Assembly: GCF_013184805.1 (NCBI RefSeq)
Contig: NZ_JAATNG010000006.1
Location: forward strand, 62,001-126,000
From: Pseudoruegeria sp. HB172150
Lineage (GTDB): Bacteria; Pseudomonadota; Alphaproteobacteria; Rhodobacterales; Rhodobacteraceae
Direction of reading: 5' to 3'
Length of the DNA stretch: 64,000 bases
Below are positions 42,969 to 51,291 of the stretch, piece after piece. The translations under genes and the position numbers were made by a program. Position 1 is the stretch's first letter; every line of letters begins with the position of its first letter. The notes under the pieces are model-generated. The model worked only from the letters and a program-made list of their open reading frames with translations, was not told where the DNA came from and ran no database searches.

Positions 42969-45194
42969 ATGAGTAGAGGTGAAAGACAAACGGTCAACGT
43001 CGCCGACTTCGAAGAGGTGAACATCGACAAGATCGATGCCGATTTCGATACGAACATTTACGTTGATGACGCCAAGGTAGAAGCGGATATCAACGCCCAG
43101 GAGCAGGACCAGGACCAGGAACAGAAGACGGAAGTCGACAACGAGCAGGGTCAGGGCCAGGATCAGGGGCAAGGACAGGACCAGGATCAGGGCCAGGACC
43201 AAGGTCAGGGTCAGGACCAAGGTCAGGGCCAGGATCAGGACCAGGCTCAGTCCGTGGACAACACGAACGGCAACAACGACAACTCCAACTCGCTGGCGAA
43301 TGACATCAACATCGACTTCGGCGAAGGCGAGTGGATTCCGCGCGACGACGACTGGGTCGATATCGACCTCTCGGACGATGCGGAGCTGGATGGCGATGTC
43401 ATCACGTCCAACGGCGAGATGAATTACGATCCGGGCGACGACATTCACATGTCCGATGCGCTGAGCGGCGCAGGCAACGACATGGCGTCGCTGAACTTCC
43501 TGGACGCCAAGCTGGAAGACAATGACTACCTCGAGAACGCGACGGTCTCGAACAATGCCGACTTCCAGCAGAACGGCGATGCACTGGGTGGTGACGCCCG
43601 TGCCGAGGAAGGCATCTCAGCCAGTTCCGATGGTGGTGAGTCCGGCAAGGGCGGATGGGCCTCTGGCGGGAAGGGCGAGGGCGCCAACAGCGTTGGCGGC
43701 ATGGCCGACGCCGAAGGTGGCCACACCGGCGATGCCGAAGCCGAGGCCGAAGGTGGCCATGGCGGCGACAGCGGTGAAGCCGAAAGCGAAAACAAGGCCG
43801 AAGGCAAATCCGAAGCCGAAACCGACAGTCATGCCGACGGTGGAGATGGTGGCGAAGCCGAAAGCGATGCCGAAAGCGAAGCCAAGGCTGAAAGCGATGC
43901 CGAAACCGAAGGCGAAGGCGGTGAGACCGGTGATTCCGGTGCGATCGGCCTTGGTGTCGGGCTGGGCCTGTCCGGTGCATATGCCGAAGGCGACGCCGAT
44001 GGCGGCGACAACGAGACGGATAGCGAAAACGATACCGACTCGGATGTCGACGGCGATGTCGAAGCCGAAGACGCGAATGGCGGTCACTCGGGTGCGCTCG
44101 GTGTCGGCCTGAACGGTGCTTCGGGTGAAAGCGAAACCGACTCGGACGATGTCGAAAGCGGCGACAACGACGCCGACGCCGACGTCCATGCCGATGCCGA
44201 AGCCGATGCCGAAGGCGAAGGTGGTGACAGCGACGATGGCGGCTTCTCCGGCCTGGTCGAAGCTGCGATTGCCGCGCTCTACGAAGAGCTTAACGGCGGC
44301 GAAGGCGAAGTCGATGACGACGAAGGCGACACCGGCGAAGCCACTACCGGCGGCGGCGGTTCTTCGACCGGCGGCGACACGAATGCCGGTGACGGCACTG
44401 GTGGAAACGCGAACGCTGCCCAGACCGCTGAAGGTAACGGCGATCAGACCACCGGCTCCCCGACGGTTCAGCAGACCTCCGGCGATCCGACCACTAACGC
44501 CGCAAATACCACCGACACCGATTCGTCGGGCGGCGACGGCGGCACCAACGATGCCTATGGAAACGCGAACGGATATGCCGACAGCGATTCCGCTACCAGC
44601 GGCAACGGTGGTGCGGGCGGCACGAATATGCCGACGGCCGACTCCTCCGGAGACGGCACGGGCAGTGCCGCTACGGACAGCAGCTCCGGTGACGGCGGCT
44701 ATGCCGACGTTTTCGCACAGTCCGACACCGACGGTACTGCTGACAGCATGTCCGAGGCCATCGCCGGCTTTGGCGGCGAAGCCAGCAACGACAGCGATGC
44801 CAGCTCGGCCGGGTCGGGCGCGAACACCAGCGATACCATGAGCGGTATGGGTGGTGCTGGCGGTGCCGGCGGGGCCACCGGTGGAACCAGCGGCTATTCC
44901 GAAGGCATGGCCACCGGCGGTGCGTCCTCTGGCGGTGCCGTGGCCGGCGGCGATGCAACCGGTGCCAACTCTGGTGCCGGTGGCATGGGCGGCGACTCGG
45001 GAATGTGGGGCTCGAACAACGGTGATGACGGTTACGTCACTGGCGAATCCTACGCCTCGGCCGCCGCTGTCGTGGACACCTCGGCCTTCAACCAGTCGAT
45101 CGTCATGGGCGCGAATGTCCTTGGCAATACGGTCGACATGACGATGGTCGGCGGGTCGATGACTTCGTCCTACGCCGGCGACGATTCCGAATGA
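42969..45194 (+). CDS. Large acidic low-complexity protein, predicted type I secretion substrate
   Basis: 741 residues, extremely rich in Asp, Glu, Gly, Ser and Ala, with no signal peptide. Layout: residues 1-58 charged head (VNVADFEEVNIDKIDADFDT); 58-95 Gln-Asp-Gly repeats (QDQGQGQD); ~100-215 Asp/Asn-rich; ~215-440 Glu/Ala/Ser/Gly repeats (GEAESE-, AEADAE-like); ~450-690 Gly/Ser/Thr/Asp-rich; C-terminal VDTSAFNQSIVMGANVLGNT and VDMTMVGGSM. Canonical RTX nonapeptides were not found. The following ATPase/adaptor pair suggests export by type I secretion. The acidic character would favour divalent-cation binding. It could act as biofilm or surface-layer matrix. Start ATG has AAGGA upstream. Confidence 0.7.
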   Translation: MSRGERQTVNVADFEEVNIDKIDADFDTNIYVDDAKVEADINAQEQDQDQEQKTEVDNEQGQGQDQGQGQDQDQGQDQGQGQDQGQGQDQDQAQSVDNTNGNNDNSNSLANDINIDFGEGEWIPRDDDWVDIDLSDDAELDGDVITSNGEMNYDPGDDIHMSDALSGAGNDMASLNFLDAKLEDNDYLENATVSNNADFQQNGDALGGDARAEEGISASSDGGESGKGGWASGGKGEGANSVGGMADAEGGHTGDAEAEAEGGHGGDSGEAESENKAEGKSEAETDSHADGGDGGEAESDAESEAKAESDAETEGEGGETGDSGAIGLGVGLGLSGAYAEGDADGGDNETDSENDTDSDVDGDVEAEDANGGHSGALGVGLNGASGESETDSDDVESGDNDADADVHADAEADAEGEGGDSDDGGFSGLVEAAIAALYEELNGGEGEVDDDEGDTGEATTGGGGSSTGGDTNAGDGTGGNANAAQTAEGNGDQTTGSPTVQQTSGDPTTNAANTTDTDSSGGDGGTNDAYGNANGYADSDSATSGNGGAGGTNMPTADSSGDGTGSAATDSSSGDGGYADVFAQSDTDGTADSMSEAIAGFGGEASNDSDASSAGSGANTSDTMSGMGGAGGAGGATGGTSGYSEGMATGGASSGGAVAGGDATGANSGAGGMGGDSGMWGSNNGDDGYVTGESYASAAAVVDTSAFNQSIVMGANVLGNTVDMTMVGGSMTSSYAGDDSE
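43145..43250 (+). repeat. Gln-Asp-Gly coding tandem repeat
   Basis: Imperfect tandem units built from CAGGGYCAGGAY, coding for QGQDQGQGQDQD-type sequence within the acidic protein. Near-identical codons make it prone to slippage, so length variation between strains is likely. Confidence 0.85.
43719..44222 (+). repeat. Acidic Glu/Ala/Asp codon repeats
   Basis: Degenerate repeats of GCCGAAGGC, GCCGAAAGC and GCCGAAGCC-type triplets coding for Ala-Glu-Gly/Ser/Ala, interspersed with GGCGATGGC-like units, in the middle of the acidic protein. Confidence 0.7.
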
Positions 45195-45215
45195 TCGTCT
45201 GTTGATCATAAGACC

Positions 45216-45240
45216 GCGCTCGGGCCTTCGGGCCCGGCGC
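45216..45240 (+). terminator. UUCG-capped hairpin after the acidic protein gene
   Basis: CGGGCC-TTCG-GGCCCG at 45221-45236, extended by GCGC on both sides with one bulged base. There is no T-run. It lies between the acidic gene and its partner and could partly terminate or stabilise the upstream message so that the abundant protein is made in excess. Confidence 0.6.
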
Positions 45241-45301
45241 ACGTAGAGATTACCTGGGCCGGCCGATTCTTGGCCCGAAATTATTTAGTTGGGGTGATAC
45301 G

Positions 45302-47389
45302 ATGGGCGCAGATCGCACGACCGATGCCATTGCGCATTTCATTGGGCTTTTCGACCTCAAGGTAGAAGAACTTCGGCTTCGCGAGAGTTACGACAAGTTC
45401 AAGCTGCTGCGGGAGAACGAGGAACTCGAAGCGATCGATACCATCACTGTCGAGATCCCCACGGATTACACCTTGCGCCAGGGCAAGGACGATCCGCTTC
45501 CCAACGTTCCGCCTTATCCCATACCTGAAATGCACTTCGACCCGGAGGGCGAGGTGAAGATTGACCTGCCGGTCCTTTCTGCCAGTCCTTACCAGGCCGA
45601 GCGTCCCGAAGGGAATTCGGATGCGGTTGCGTCCGCGAGGCCAATCGAAGGGGACCTCCCCGCGTTCGAGTGGCAGCTACCCGATCTGCCACCGACGCCG
45701 CCCGGTTCGATCGTAGCAGTCGTGGTCCAATCCGCATGGCTGTCCGATATCGACATTCTGGGCACAGGCGCTTTCCGCTCTGCCGCGGAAAGCGCCACCG
45801 ATCTGGCCCAGCTGAGCGCCATCGTGGAAATGCTGCACGCTCCAATTGGCTTGTGGTCGGGTGTCATACCGGACGCGGACATGATCGCATCTCTGGTTGA
45901 CGCGATCAGTTCGTTCTCCGTCGGCGCGACGTTCGGTTTCGACATCATAACCCTTCGCGGGGATGACGTTCCGGCCACGCTTCTGAATGGACAGGAAGCC
46001 ACCGAGTTGCCGTTCTGGAGCGATATTCTGCCCCTCTTCCATAGTCCGGAGGAGGATGGAGAGGACGACACCGTTTTGCCGGACTGGGCGTTGCCGGACG
46101 GCTACGAGCCGAACCCCGACATGCCCGAGGGCCATAGCCTGATCACCGGCGGGAACCTTCTGATCAATGAGGCGAGCATTTCGATCTCGCTGGTGGATGC
46201 GCCGTTGATCGCGGTTGGCGGATCGTGGACGGATATCGACGTTGTCAGCCAGATTGCCGCTGTTACCAACCGTGATTTCGGTTCGGGTGCCCAGCAGACA
46301 CCAACTACCGTTTTCCAATCGGTGTTGATCGAAGAGGAATCTAGCCCGGCCTTCTGGCAGGCGGGACGGGACATGGACGGCGCAGCCCCAGTCAATGTTC
46401 AACTCAGCATCATCAAGGGTGACCTGTTCATCTCGAATTACCTGGAACAGGTCATCGAGATTATGGACAACGACATGTTCGGCATGTCCATCAGCGGCGC
46501 GAACACGGCCTATATCCTTGGCGACAATACGGTCTTCAATGCCACCACTCTGGCCACCGGGGGACTCGCCTACGACCTGATACTGGTAGGCGGGGACTTC
46601 GTTACCATCAACGCGATCCAGCAGTCGCTGGTGCTTCTGGACGATGACTGGATCGAAGCGGATATGCCGCCAATGCCTGCCGATGGGGCAGGGCCCGACT
46701 ACCAGCTTGCCTCTACACATGAGGAACACGGGCCGGGGATGTCGGAAACCGGCGGCCCGCCGGGACGATTTGATACCGGTATCGACGAAGGCATCGACGA
46801 AAGGCCTGATGCGGCACCCGACAATCTGCTCATGAACGAGGCGCGACTGAGCGCGACCGGAATCGACACACGGGCAGAGCTGAGCGAGTCGCTGGCCGAA
46901 ATGGTCACTGACACGGCGTCCGACCTCGAAGCGCTCAAACAGCAATTGCTGAACGACCCGGCCCTGGCGGGCCTGGAAATGGCGCGCGTCCTGAAGGTCG
47001 AAGGCAACCTGATCCAGTCGACGATAGTCAAGCAGACGATCCTTGCTTCCGACCGGGATGACATACGCGTCGATGGCAATGTGCCGCCGGGGCTGGAACT
47101 GGTGGCGGGTTCGAACGCCTTGCTGAATGCCGCCTCGATATCGACCAACGGGATCGACTCGACCGTCATGACGCAGGAGGATATCTATCCCGACCTTCTG
47201 ATACACCAGGCCAAGCTGATCGACGAACCGGACCTTACCGTTACGCCGGACCAGGAACTGGTCAGCGAGGCCGTCGCGTTCCTGATGGAACAGACGGAAG
47301 AGGCCGTGTCGCAGAAGATGGCAGGGGAATTCTCCGGCGAAACAATTTCCACCGATGAAGTGGACCTTATGAACGGCGTCCTCGTCTGA
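45302..47389 (+). CDS. Secretion-cluster partner protein with repeated beta-like units
   Basis: 695 residues, no signal peptide, unknown family. After an N-terminal ~115 residues (IAHFIGLFDLKVEELRLRES) and a proline-rich stretch, several related units are visible, centred on a V-x-G-(D/N/S) turn: LIAVGGSWTDIDVVSQI (~302), SIIKGDLFISNYLEQVIEIM (~370), LILVGGDFVTINAIQQSLVL (~427) and VLKVEGNLIQSTIVKQTILA (~565). They alternate with N-(L/A)-L-x-N-(E/A)-A repeats such as NLLINEASISI, NLLMNEARLSA and NALLNAASIST. The acidic protein's C-terminus resembles one unit. The protein ends VDLMNGVLV, a hydrophobic tail as in some type I substrates. GGGGTGA precedes ATG 45302. Function unknown. Confidence 0.65.
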   Translation: MGADRTTDAIAHFIGLFDLKVEELRLRESYDKFKLLRENEELEAIDTITVEIPTDYTLRQGKDDPLPNVPPYPIPEMHFDPEGEVKIDLPVLSASPYQAERPEGNSDAVASARPIEGDLPAFEWQLPDLPPTPPGSIVAVVVQSAWLSDIDILGTGAFRSAAESATDLAQLSAIVEMLHAPIGLWSGVIPDADMIASLVDAISSFSVGATFGFDIITLRGDDVPATLLNGQEATELPFWSDILPLFHSPEEDGEDDTVLPDWALPDGYEPNPDMPEGHSLITGGNLLINEASISISLVDAPLIAVGGSWTDIDVVSQIAAVTNRDFGSGAQQTPTTVFQSVLIEEESSPAFWQAGRDMDGAAPVNVQLSIIKGDLFISNYLEQVIEIMDNDMFGMSISGANTAYILGDNTVFNATTLATGGLAYDLILVGGDFVTINAIQQSLVLLDDDWIEADMPPMPADGAGPDYQLASTHEEHGPGMSETGGPPGRFDTGIDEGIDERPDAAPDNLLMNEARLSATGIDTRAELSESLAEMVTDTASDLEALKQQLLNDPALAGLEMARVLKVEGNLIQSTIVKQTILASDRDDIRVDGNVPPGLELVAGSNALLNAASISTNGIDSTVMTQEDIYPDLLIHQAKLIDEPDLTVTPDQELVSEAVAFLMEQTEEAVSQKMAGEFSGETISTDEVDLMNGVLV

Positions 47390-47405
47390 CGATCGGATCA
47401 CTTTC

Positions 47406-49850
47406 ATGAATGCATATTCTAAGAAGATCGATGCGCCAATTGCTGGTGCCGGGTCGCCAACGCCGGATCGTCTGATCCTGGGCAAGCAAATGCGCGTTAT
47501 TCCTGCGTGTCCGCACAAGGACGGCCGGGACGTGGTTGTCGACGGGAAATCGGTTCCATTGCCGAAGGAGGTCGAGGCGACGGATGCACGGGCCGCGAAA
47601 GGCGCTGGCACGCGGCAGAGCGATACGCAAGAGGCGGCAAGGCCTGCCGGTGGTGAACAGGGCTCTGGCAGGTCCTCCGGTGAAAACGATGGGGCACAGG
47701 ATTCGAGTAAGCTCGGCAAGCTCCAACTCGTGCCCGAAACCGGGGACGCGCGGCCCAAACGGAATTGCACCAACAACCTGGCACCGGACTCCGAACTAGC
47801 GCTCTGGTTCAAGCGGAAAGCCACCGCTCAGCGGTTGGAGGCGGAAGGCATCGCTCGGGAGGATTCTACCGGGGGTGACCTGGCGCCGGAGGAGGCTAAG
47901 CGAACGGAAACCGTGTCACCCGCCGCAGACAACGAGGCAGCCGGAGATACGGTAGCGCCGGCTCCGAACCGTGCCCGCGGGCCGGAGCCGACACCCGGCT
48001 CGCCGTCCGGCGCCGCCGGCAGCATGGGGCAGACGATCGAGGCCCGTGCGAATGAGCCGCTGAAACGTGCGTCCTCCGGCGGAGGCGGCGGCGGCCCGAA
48101 GGATCCGTTCCACCGTCGGAGTGACCCGGAACGGCACGAACGGATGATGCAGTCGGCCAAGAAAGCCGTCTCGCGGAACATGATCGTGGTTTTCGTGCTG
48201 ACACTGGCCACGAACCTGCTGGTGCTCGCGATTCCGGTCTACCTGTTCCAGATCAGTGACCGGGTGCTGACCAGCCGCTCCGTCGATACGCTGGTGATGC
48301 TGACACTGCTCATTGTAGGGGCCGTGATCTTGCAGTCCGTCTTCGACGCGATCCGCAGATTTATTCTGATGCGAACGGCCGTCGAGGTGGCGACAAGGCT
48401 GGGGGCTCCGGTCCTGCGGGCGGCGGCGCATGCTTCGCTGCACGGTACCGGCAGGGAATATCAGACGCTGGGCGATCTGCAGACCGTGCGCGGCTTTCTG
48501 GTGTCGCCGACGCTGCTTTCGTTTCTCGACGTGCCCTTTGCGCCGCTCTTCGTGCTTGCCATTTATCTGATCCATCCGGATCTGGGGGTGATCGTCACCG
48601 TCACCGCCATTCTTCTGACCGTCATCGCACTGATCAACCAGCGCGCCACGGCTGGCCATTTCGGCGAGGCCAACGTTGCCCAGGCCAAGGCCAATCAGCA
48701 CCTCGACTCGATGTCTCGCAACAGCCAGGTGATCAACGCTATGGCGATGATCCCCGAGGCCGTGCGCATCTGGGGCAAGGACACGGCGGCCTCGCTCAGC
48801 GCGCAGGTGCGGGCGCAGGACCGTAACGTGACCTTCGCGGCCATTTCCCGTGCCGTCCGGCTTCTGACCCAGGTCGCGATCCTCGGCTGGGGCGCGTATC
48901 TGGCGATAGACGGGTATCTGACCGGCGGAATGGTCATTGCGGCGTCGATCATCTCGGGGCGCGCATTCTCGCCGATCGAAGGCTCGATCGAAGGATGGAA
49001 CAATCTGATCCTGACGCGTGGCGCGTTAAGCCGCATTCGGTCCCTCATGCGGAACACGGAGAACAAGTTCGAGAAACTGCGCCTTCCGAACCCGGAAGGG
49101 CGCCTGGATGTTGAGCGCCTGCTCTATGTGCCGGGCGGAACCAAGCAGGTCGTTCTGAACGGGATCTCGTTCTCCCTCAGCCCAGGTGAAACCCTTGCCG
49201 TGATCGGCAATTCCGGTGCCGGAAAGACGACACTGGGCAAGATGCTGGTCGGGTCGATCCTGCCGACCTCGGGCAGCGTGCGACTGGACCTGATGGATAT
49301 TCGCAACTGGGACGCGCGCCAGTTCGGCGAGAGCATCGGCTATCTGCCGCAAGACGTTCAGCTATTCCCGGGAACGATCAAGGACAACATCGCACGGATG
49401 CGCGACGACGCGACCGACGAGCAAATCCACGCAGCTGCGATGTTGGCGGACGTTCACAACATGATAGCGTCGCTGCCCTACGGATACGAAACGACGGTCG
49501 CCGCCGACGGCGCGCCGCTGTCGGGCGGGCAAAAACAGCGGATCGCCTTGGCCCGTGCCTTCTATGGCAATCCGCGCCTTGTGGTATTGGATGAGCCCAA
49601 TTCCAACCTCGACGTGGCGGGCGACAAGGCCCTCGCAAAAGCGATCGAACATGCCAGGCAGAGCGGCATCACCATCGTCGTGATCACCCAGAAGCCCGCG
49701 CTGCTTAGCGTCGTAGACAAGATCATGCTGCTGACCGATGGACGCGTCGCCCTGTTCGGCATGCGCGAGCAGGTACTGGCCAAGATTAACGGGCCAAAAG
49801 CGCCGCCCGTAGGTAACGGCAAGGGAACACAGGAGATTGGCAATGCCTGA
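47406..49850 (+). CDS. Type I secretion permease/ATPase with long disordered N-terminus
   Basis: 814 residues. The C-terminal ~565 residues are a PrtD/HlyB-type exporter: membrane helices (VVFVLTLATNLLVLAIPVYL, VMLTLLIVGAVILQSVF), the permease motif TLLSFLDVPFAPLFVLAIYL, then an ABC ATPase with Walker A GNSGAGKTTLG near 600, signature LSGGQKQRIALA near 705 and Walker B LVVLDEPNSNLD. The first ~245 residues are Gly/Ala/Pro/Glu-rich, apparently disordered, with no C39 peptidase or receptor domain; PrtD-type proteins usually lack such a region. It lies 17 bases after the partner gene and overlaps the adaptor gene by eight. An outer-membrane TolC-like partner is not in the window. Confidence 0.88.
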   Translation: MNAYSKKIDAPIAGAGSPTPDRLILGKQMRVIPACPHKDGRDVVVDGKSVPLPKEVEATDARAAKGAGTRQSDTQEAARPAGGEQGSGRSSGENDGAQDSSKLGKLQLVPETGDARPKRNCTNNLAPDSELALWFKRKATAQRLEAEGIAREDSTGGDLAPEEAKRTETVSPAADNEAAGDTVAPAPNRARGPEPTPGSPSGAAGSMGQTIEARANEPLKRASSGGGGGGPKDPFHRRSDPERHERMMQSAKKAVSRNMIVVFVLTLATNLLVLAIPVYLFQISDRVLTSRSVDTLVMLTLLIVGAVILQSVFDAIRRFILMRTAVEVATRLGAPVLRAAAHASLHGTGREYQTLGDLQTVRGFLVSPTLLSFLDVPFAPLFVLAIYLIHPDLGVIVTVTAILLTVIALINQRATAGHFGEANVAQAKANQHLDSMSRNSQVINAMAMIPEAVRIWGKDTAASLSAQVRAQDRNVTFAAISRAVRLLTQVAILGWGAYLAIDGYLTGGMVIAASIISGRAFSPIEGSIEGWNNLILTRGALSRIRSLMRNTENKFEKLRLPNPEGRLDVERLLYVPGGTKQVVLNGISFSLSPGETLAVIGNSGAGKTTLGKMLVGSILPTSGSVRLDLMDIRNWDARQFGESIGYLPQDVQLFPGTIKDNIARMRDDATDEQIHAAAMLADVHNMIASLPYGYETTVAADGAPLSGGQKQRIALARAFYGNPRLVVLDEPNSNLDVAGDKALAKAIEHARQSGITIVVITQKPALLSVVDKIMLLTDGRVALFGMREQVLAKINGPKAPPVGNGKGTQEIGNA

Positions 49851-51186
49851 CCTGGTCGCACAGGATCCCGCAAGCGAGTGGTATGGGGAAGTGCCACGGT
49901 CGATCACCCGGCTTGCAGTCCTGGGTCTTAGCCTCATGGCGTTCGCCTTCGGCGGATTTGGCGTCTGGGCCTTTACTGCGCCGCTCGCCGCCGCCGTCAT
50001 CGCGCAAGGAAGCTTTGTGGCGACCGGGCGCAACAAGATCGTGCAGCACCTCGAAGGCGGGATCATCGAGGCGATCCACGTCAGCGAAGGCCAGACCGTG
50101 CAGGAAGGGGACGAGATGCTCACCCTCGACCAGACGTCAGCGGAAGCCAACGAGCGCGAGCTTTTTCTGCGCGAATTGCGTTTGCAGGCAACCTCGGAGC
50201 GGCTGCTCGCCGAATACCGGGAAAGCGCCCAGCTGGTTTTCTCTCCGAACCTGACCGAAGCCGGACAGAGCGACGTCGAGGTCGCCTCCATTCTCGACGG
50301 CCAGCAGCTGACATTCGAGATCACCAGGAAATCCCTGATGAACGACATTGCCCTGCTAGAGCGGAACATCGAGGCGCTCAAAATCCGCGAGCGCGGTTAC
50401 TCGGCGCAGCTTCAGTCGCTGGAACTGCGCAGCGACATCCTGGACGAAGACCTTGATGCGAAATCCGAGCTGCTGGAAAGCGGCCTGATACGGAAAAGTG
50501 AGCTGAACGCGCTACGCCGAATGCAGGCCGAGGCAGAAGGCCAGCTTGCCCGGCTGGAGGCCGAAACGGACGAGGTGCGCCAGATGATCCTGAAGCATTC
50601 CAGCGAAATCGAGCGCGCCCATTCCGCCTACAGAGAGGCGGCGCTGGACGAACTGGGCCCCATAGCCGCCGAGTACGAGAGCATTCGCGAACAGTCCCGG
50701 AAGGCGCGGAATGTGCTGAACAGATCGGTGGTCCGCGCGCCCGTTGCCGGAACGGTCGTGCGCCTGCATTATCACACCCAGAGCGGTGTCATCGAACCGG
50801 GCAAGGCGATTGCCGAGATCCTGCCGGCGGACGCGCCACTTATCATCGAAACGCAGATAGCGCGGACCGAAATCGACAGCGTTGTGCTGGGCCAGATGGC
50901 GACGGTTCGCCTGACGGCGCTCAACCGTCGCACCACGCCGGTGCTGAATGGCGAGGTGTTCTACATTTCCGCCGACGCGCTGATGGAGGATATCGGCGGC
51001 ATTCCACAGGAGGTCTACCTGGCCCGGGTCTCCATCGATCCCAGCGAGCTTGAGCTTGTGCCAGGCCTGATCGCGACGCCGGGAATGCCGGTGGAGGTGA
51101 TGATCCAGACCCAGGAACGCACCTTCGCGGACTATCTGACCAAGCCGATAACCGACAGTTTTTCAAGAGCATTTCGGGAGCAATGA
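49843..51186 (+). CDS. HlyD-family type I secretion periplasmic adaptor
   Basis: 447 residues. One N-terminal membrane helix (LAVLGLSLMAFAFGGFGVWA), then a lipoyl-like half-motif (GRNKIVQHLEGGIIEAIHVS), a long coiled coil (~100-280) and the C-terminal barrel (VVRAPVAGTVVRLHYHTQSG, IAEILPADAPLIIETQIART). The end VEVMIQTQERTFADYLTKPI with PITDSFSRAFREQ is the PrtE-type C-terminus, bridging the ATPase to a TolC channel. ATG 49843 has AGGAGA at good spacing and overlaps the ATPase stop. It completes the cluster; the next gene is on the opposite strand. Confidence 0.92.
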   Translation: MPDLVAQDPASEWYGEVPRSITRLAVLGLSLMAFAFGGFGVWAFTAPLAAAVIAQGSFVATGRNKIVQHLEGGIIEAIHVSEGQTVQEGDEMLTLDQTSAEANERELFLRELRLQATSERLLAEYRESAQLVFSPNLTEAGQSDVEVASILDGQQLTFEITRKSLMNDIALLERNIEALKIRERGYSAQLQSLELRSDILDEDLDAKSELLESGLIRKSELNALRRMQAEAEGQLARLEAETDEVRQMILKHSSEIERAHSAYREAALDELGPIAAEYESIREQSRKARNVLNRSVVRAPVAGTVVRLHYHTQSGVIEPGKAIAEILPADAPLIIETQIARTEIDSVVLGQMATVRLTALNRRTTPVLNGEVFYISADALMEDIGGIPQEVYLARVSIDPSELELVPGLIATPGMPVEVMIQTQERTFADYLTKPITDSFSRAFREQ

Positions 51187-51291
51187 ATTTCTCGGGATAA
51201 GTGCCGGCAGTATGGCTGGTTTGCCCTGTCGCGAGGTGAGCTACTTATCCGCGGCGGAGAAAGCTGTGTGGCTCGCTCCAGCACCCGACGC

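Noticed and set aside
43145-43250. Possible CRISPR-like repeats
   Set aside because: The repeats are in-frame coding units without unique spacers.
42969-47389. RTX calcium-binding nonapeptides in the presumed secreted proteins
   Set aside because: I looked for GGxGxDxxx series and found only scattered Gly/Asp-rich sequence, so I do not call them RTX proteins.
43617-47824. Two long minus-strand open frames over the secretion cluster
   Set aside because: Shadows of the repetitive acidic gene and its partner; no start context or domain.
51195-51250. GGATAAGT / ACTTATCC inverted pair as an insertion boundary of the KAP gene
   Set aside because: Arms are 8 bp with a ~40-base loop and no matching copy on the other side of the gene; could be chance or a weak terminator.
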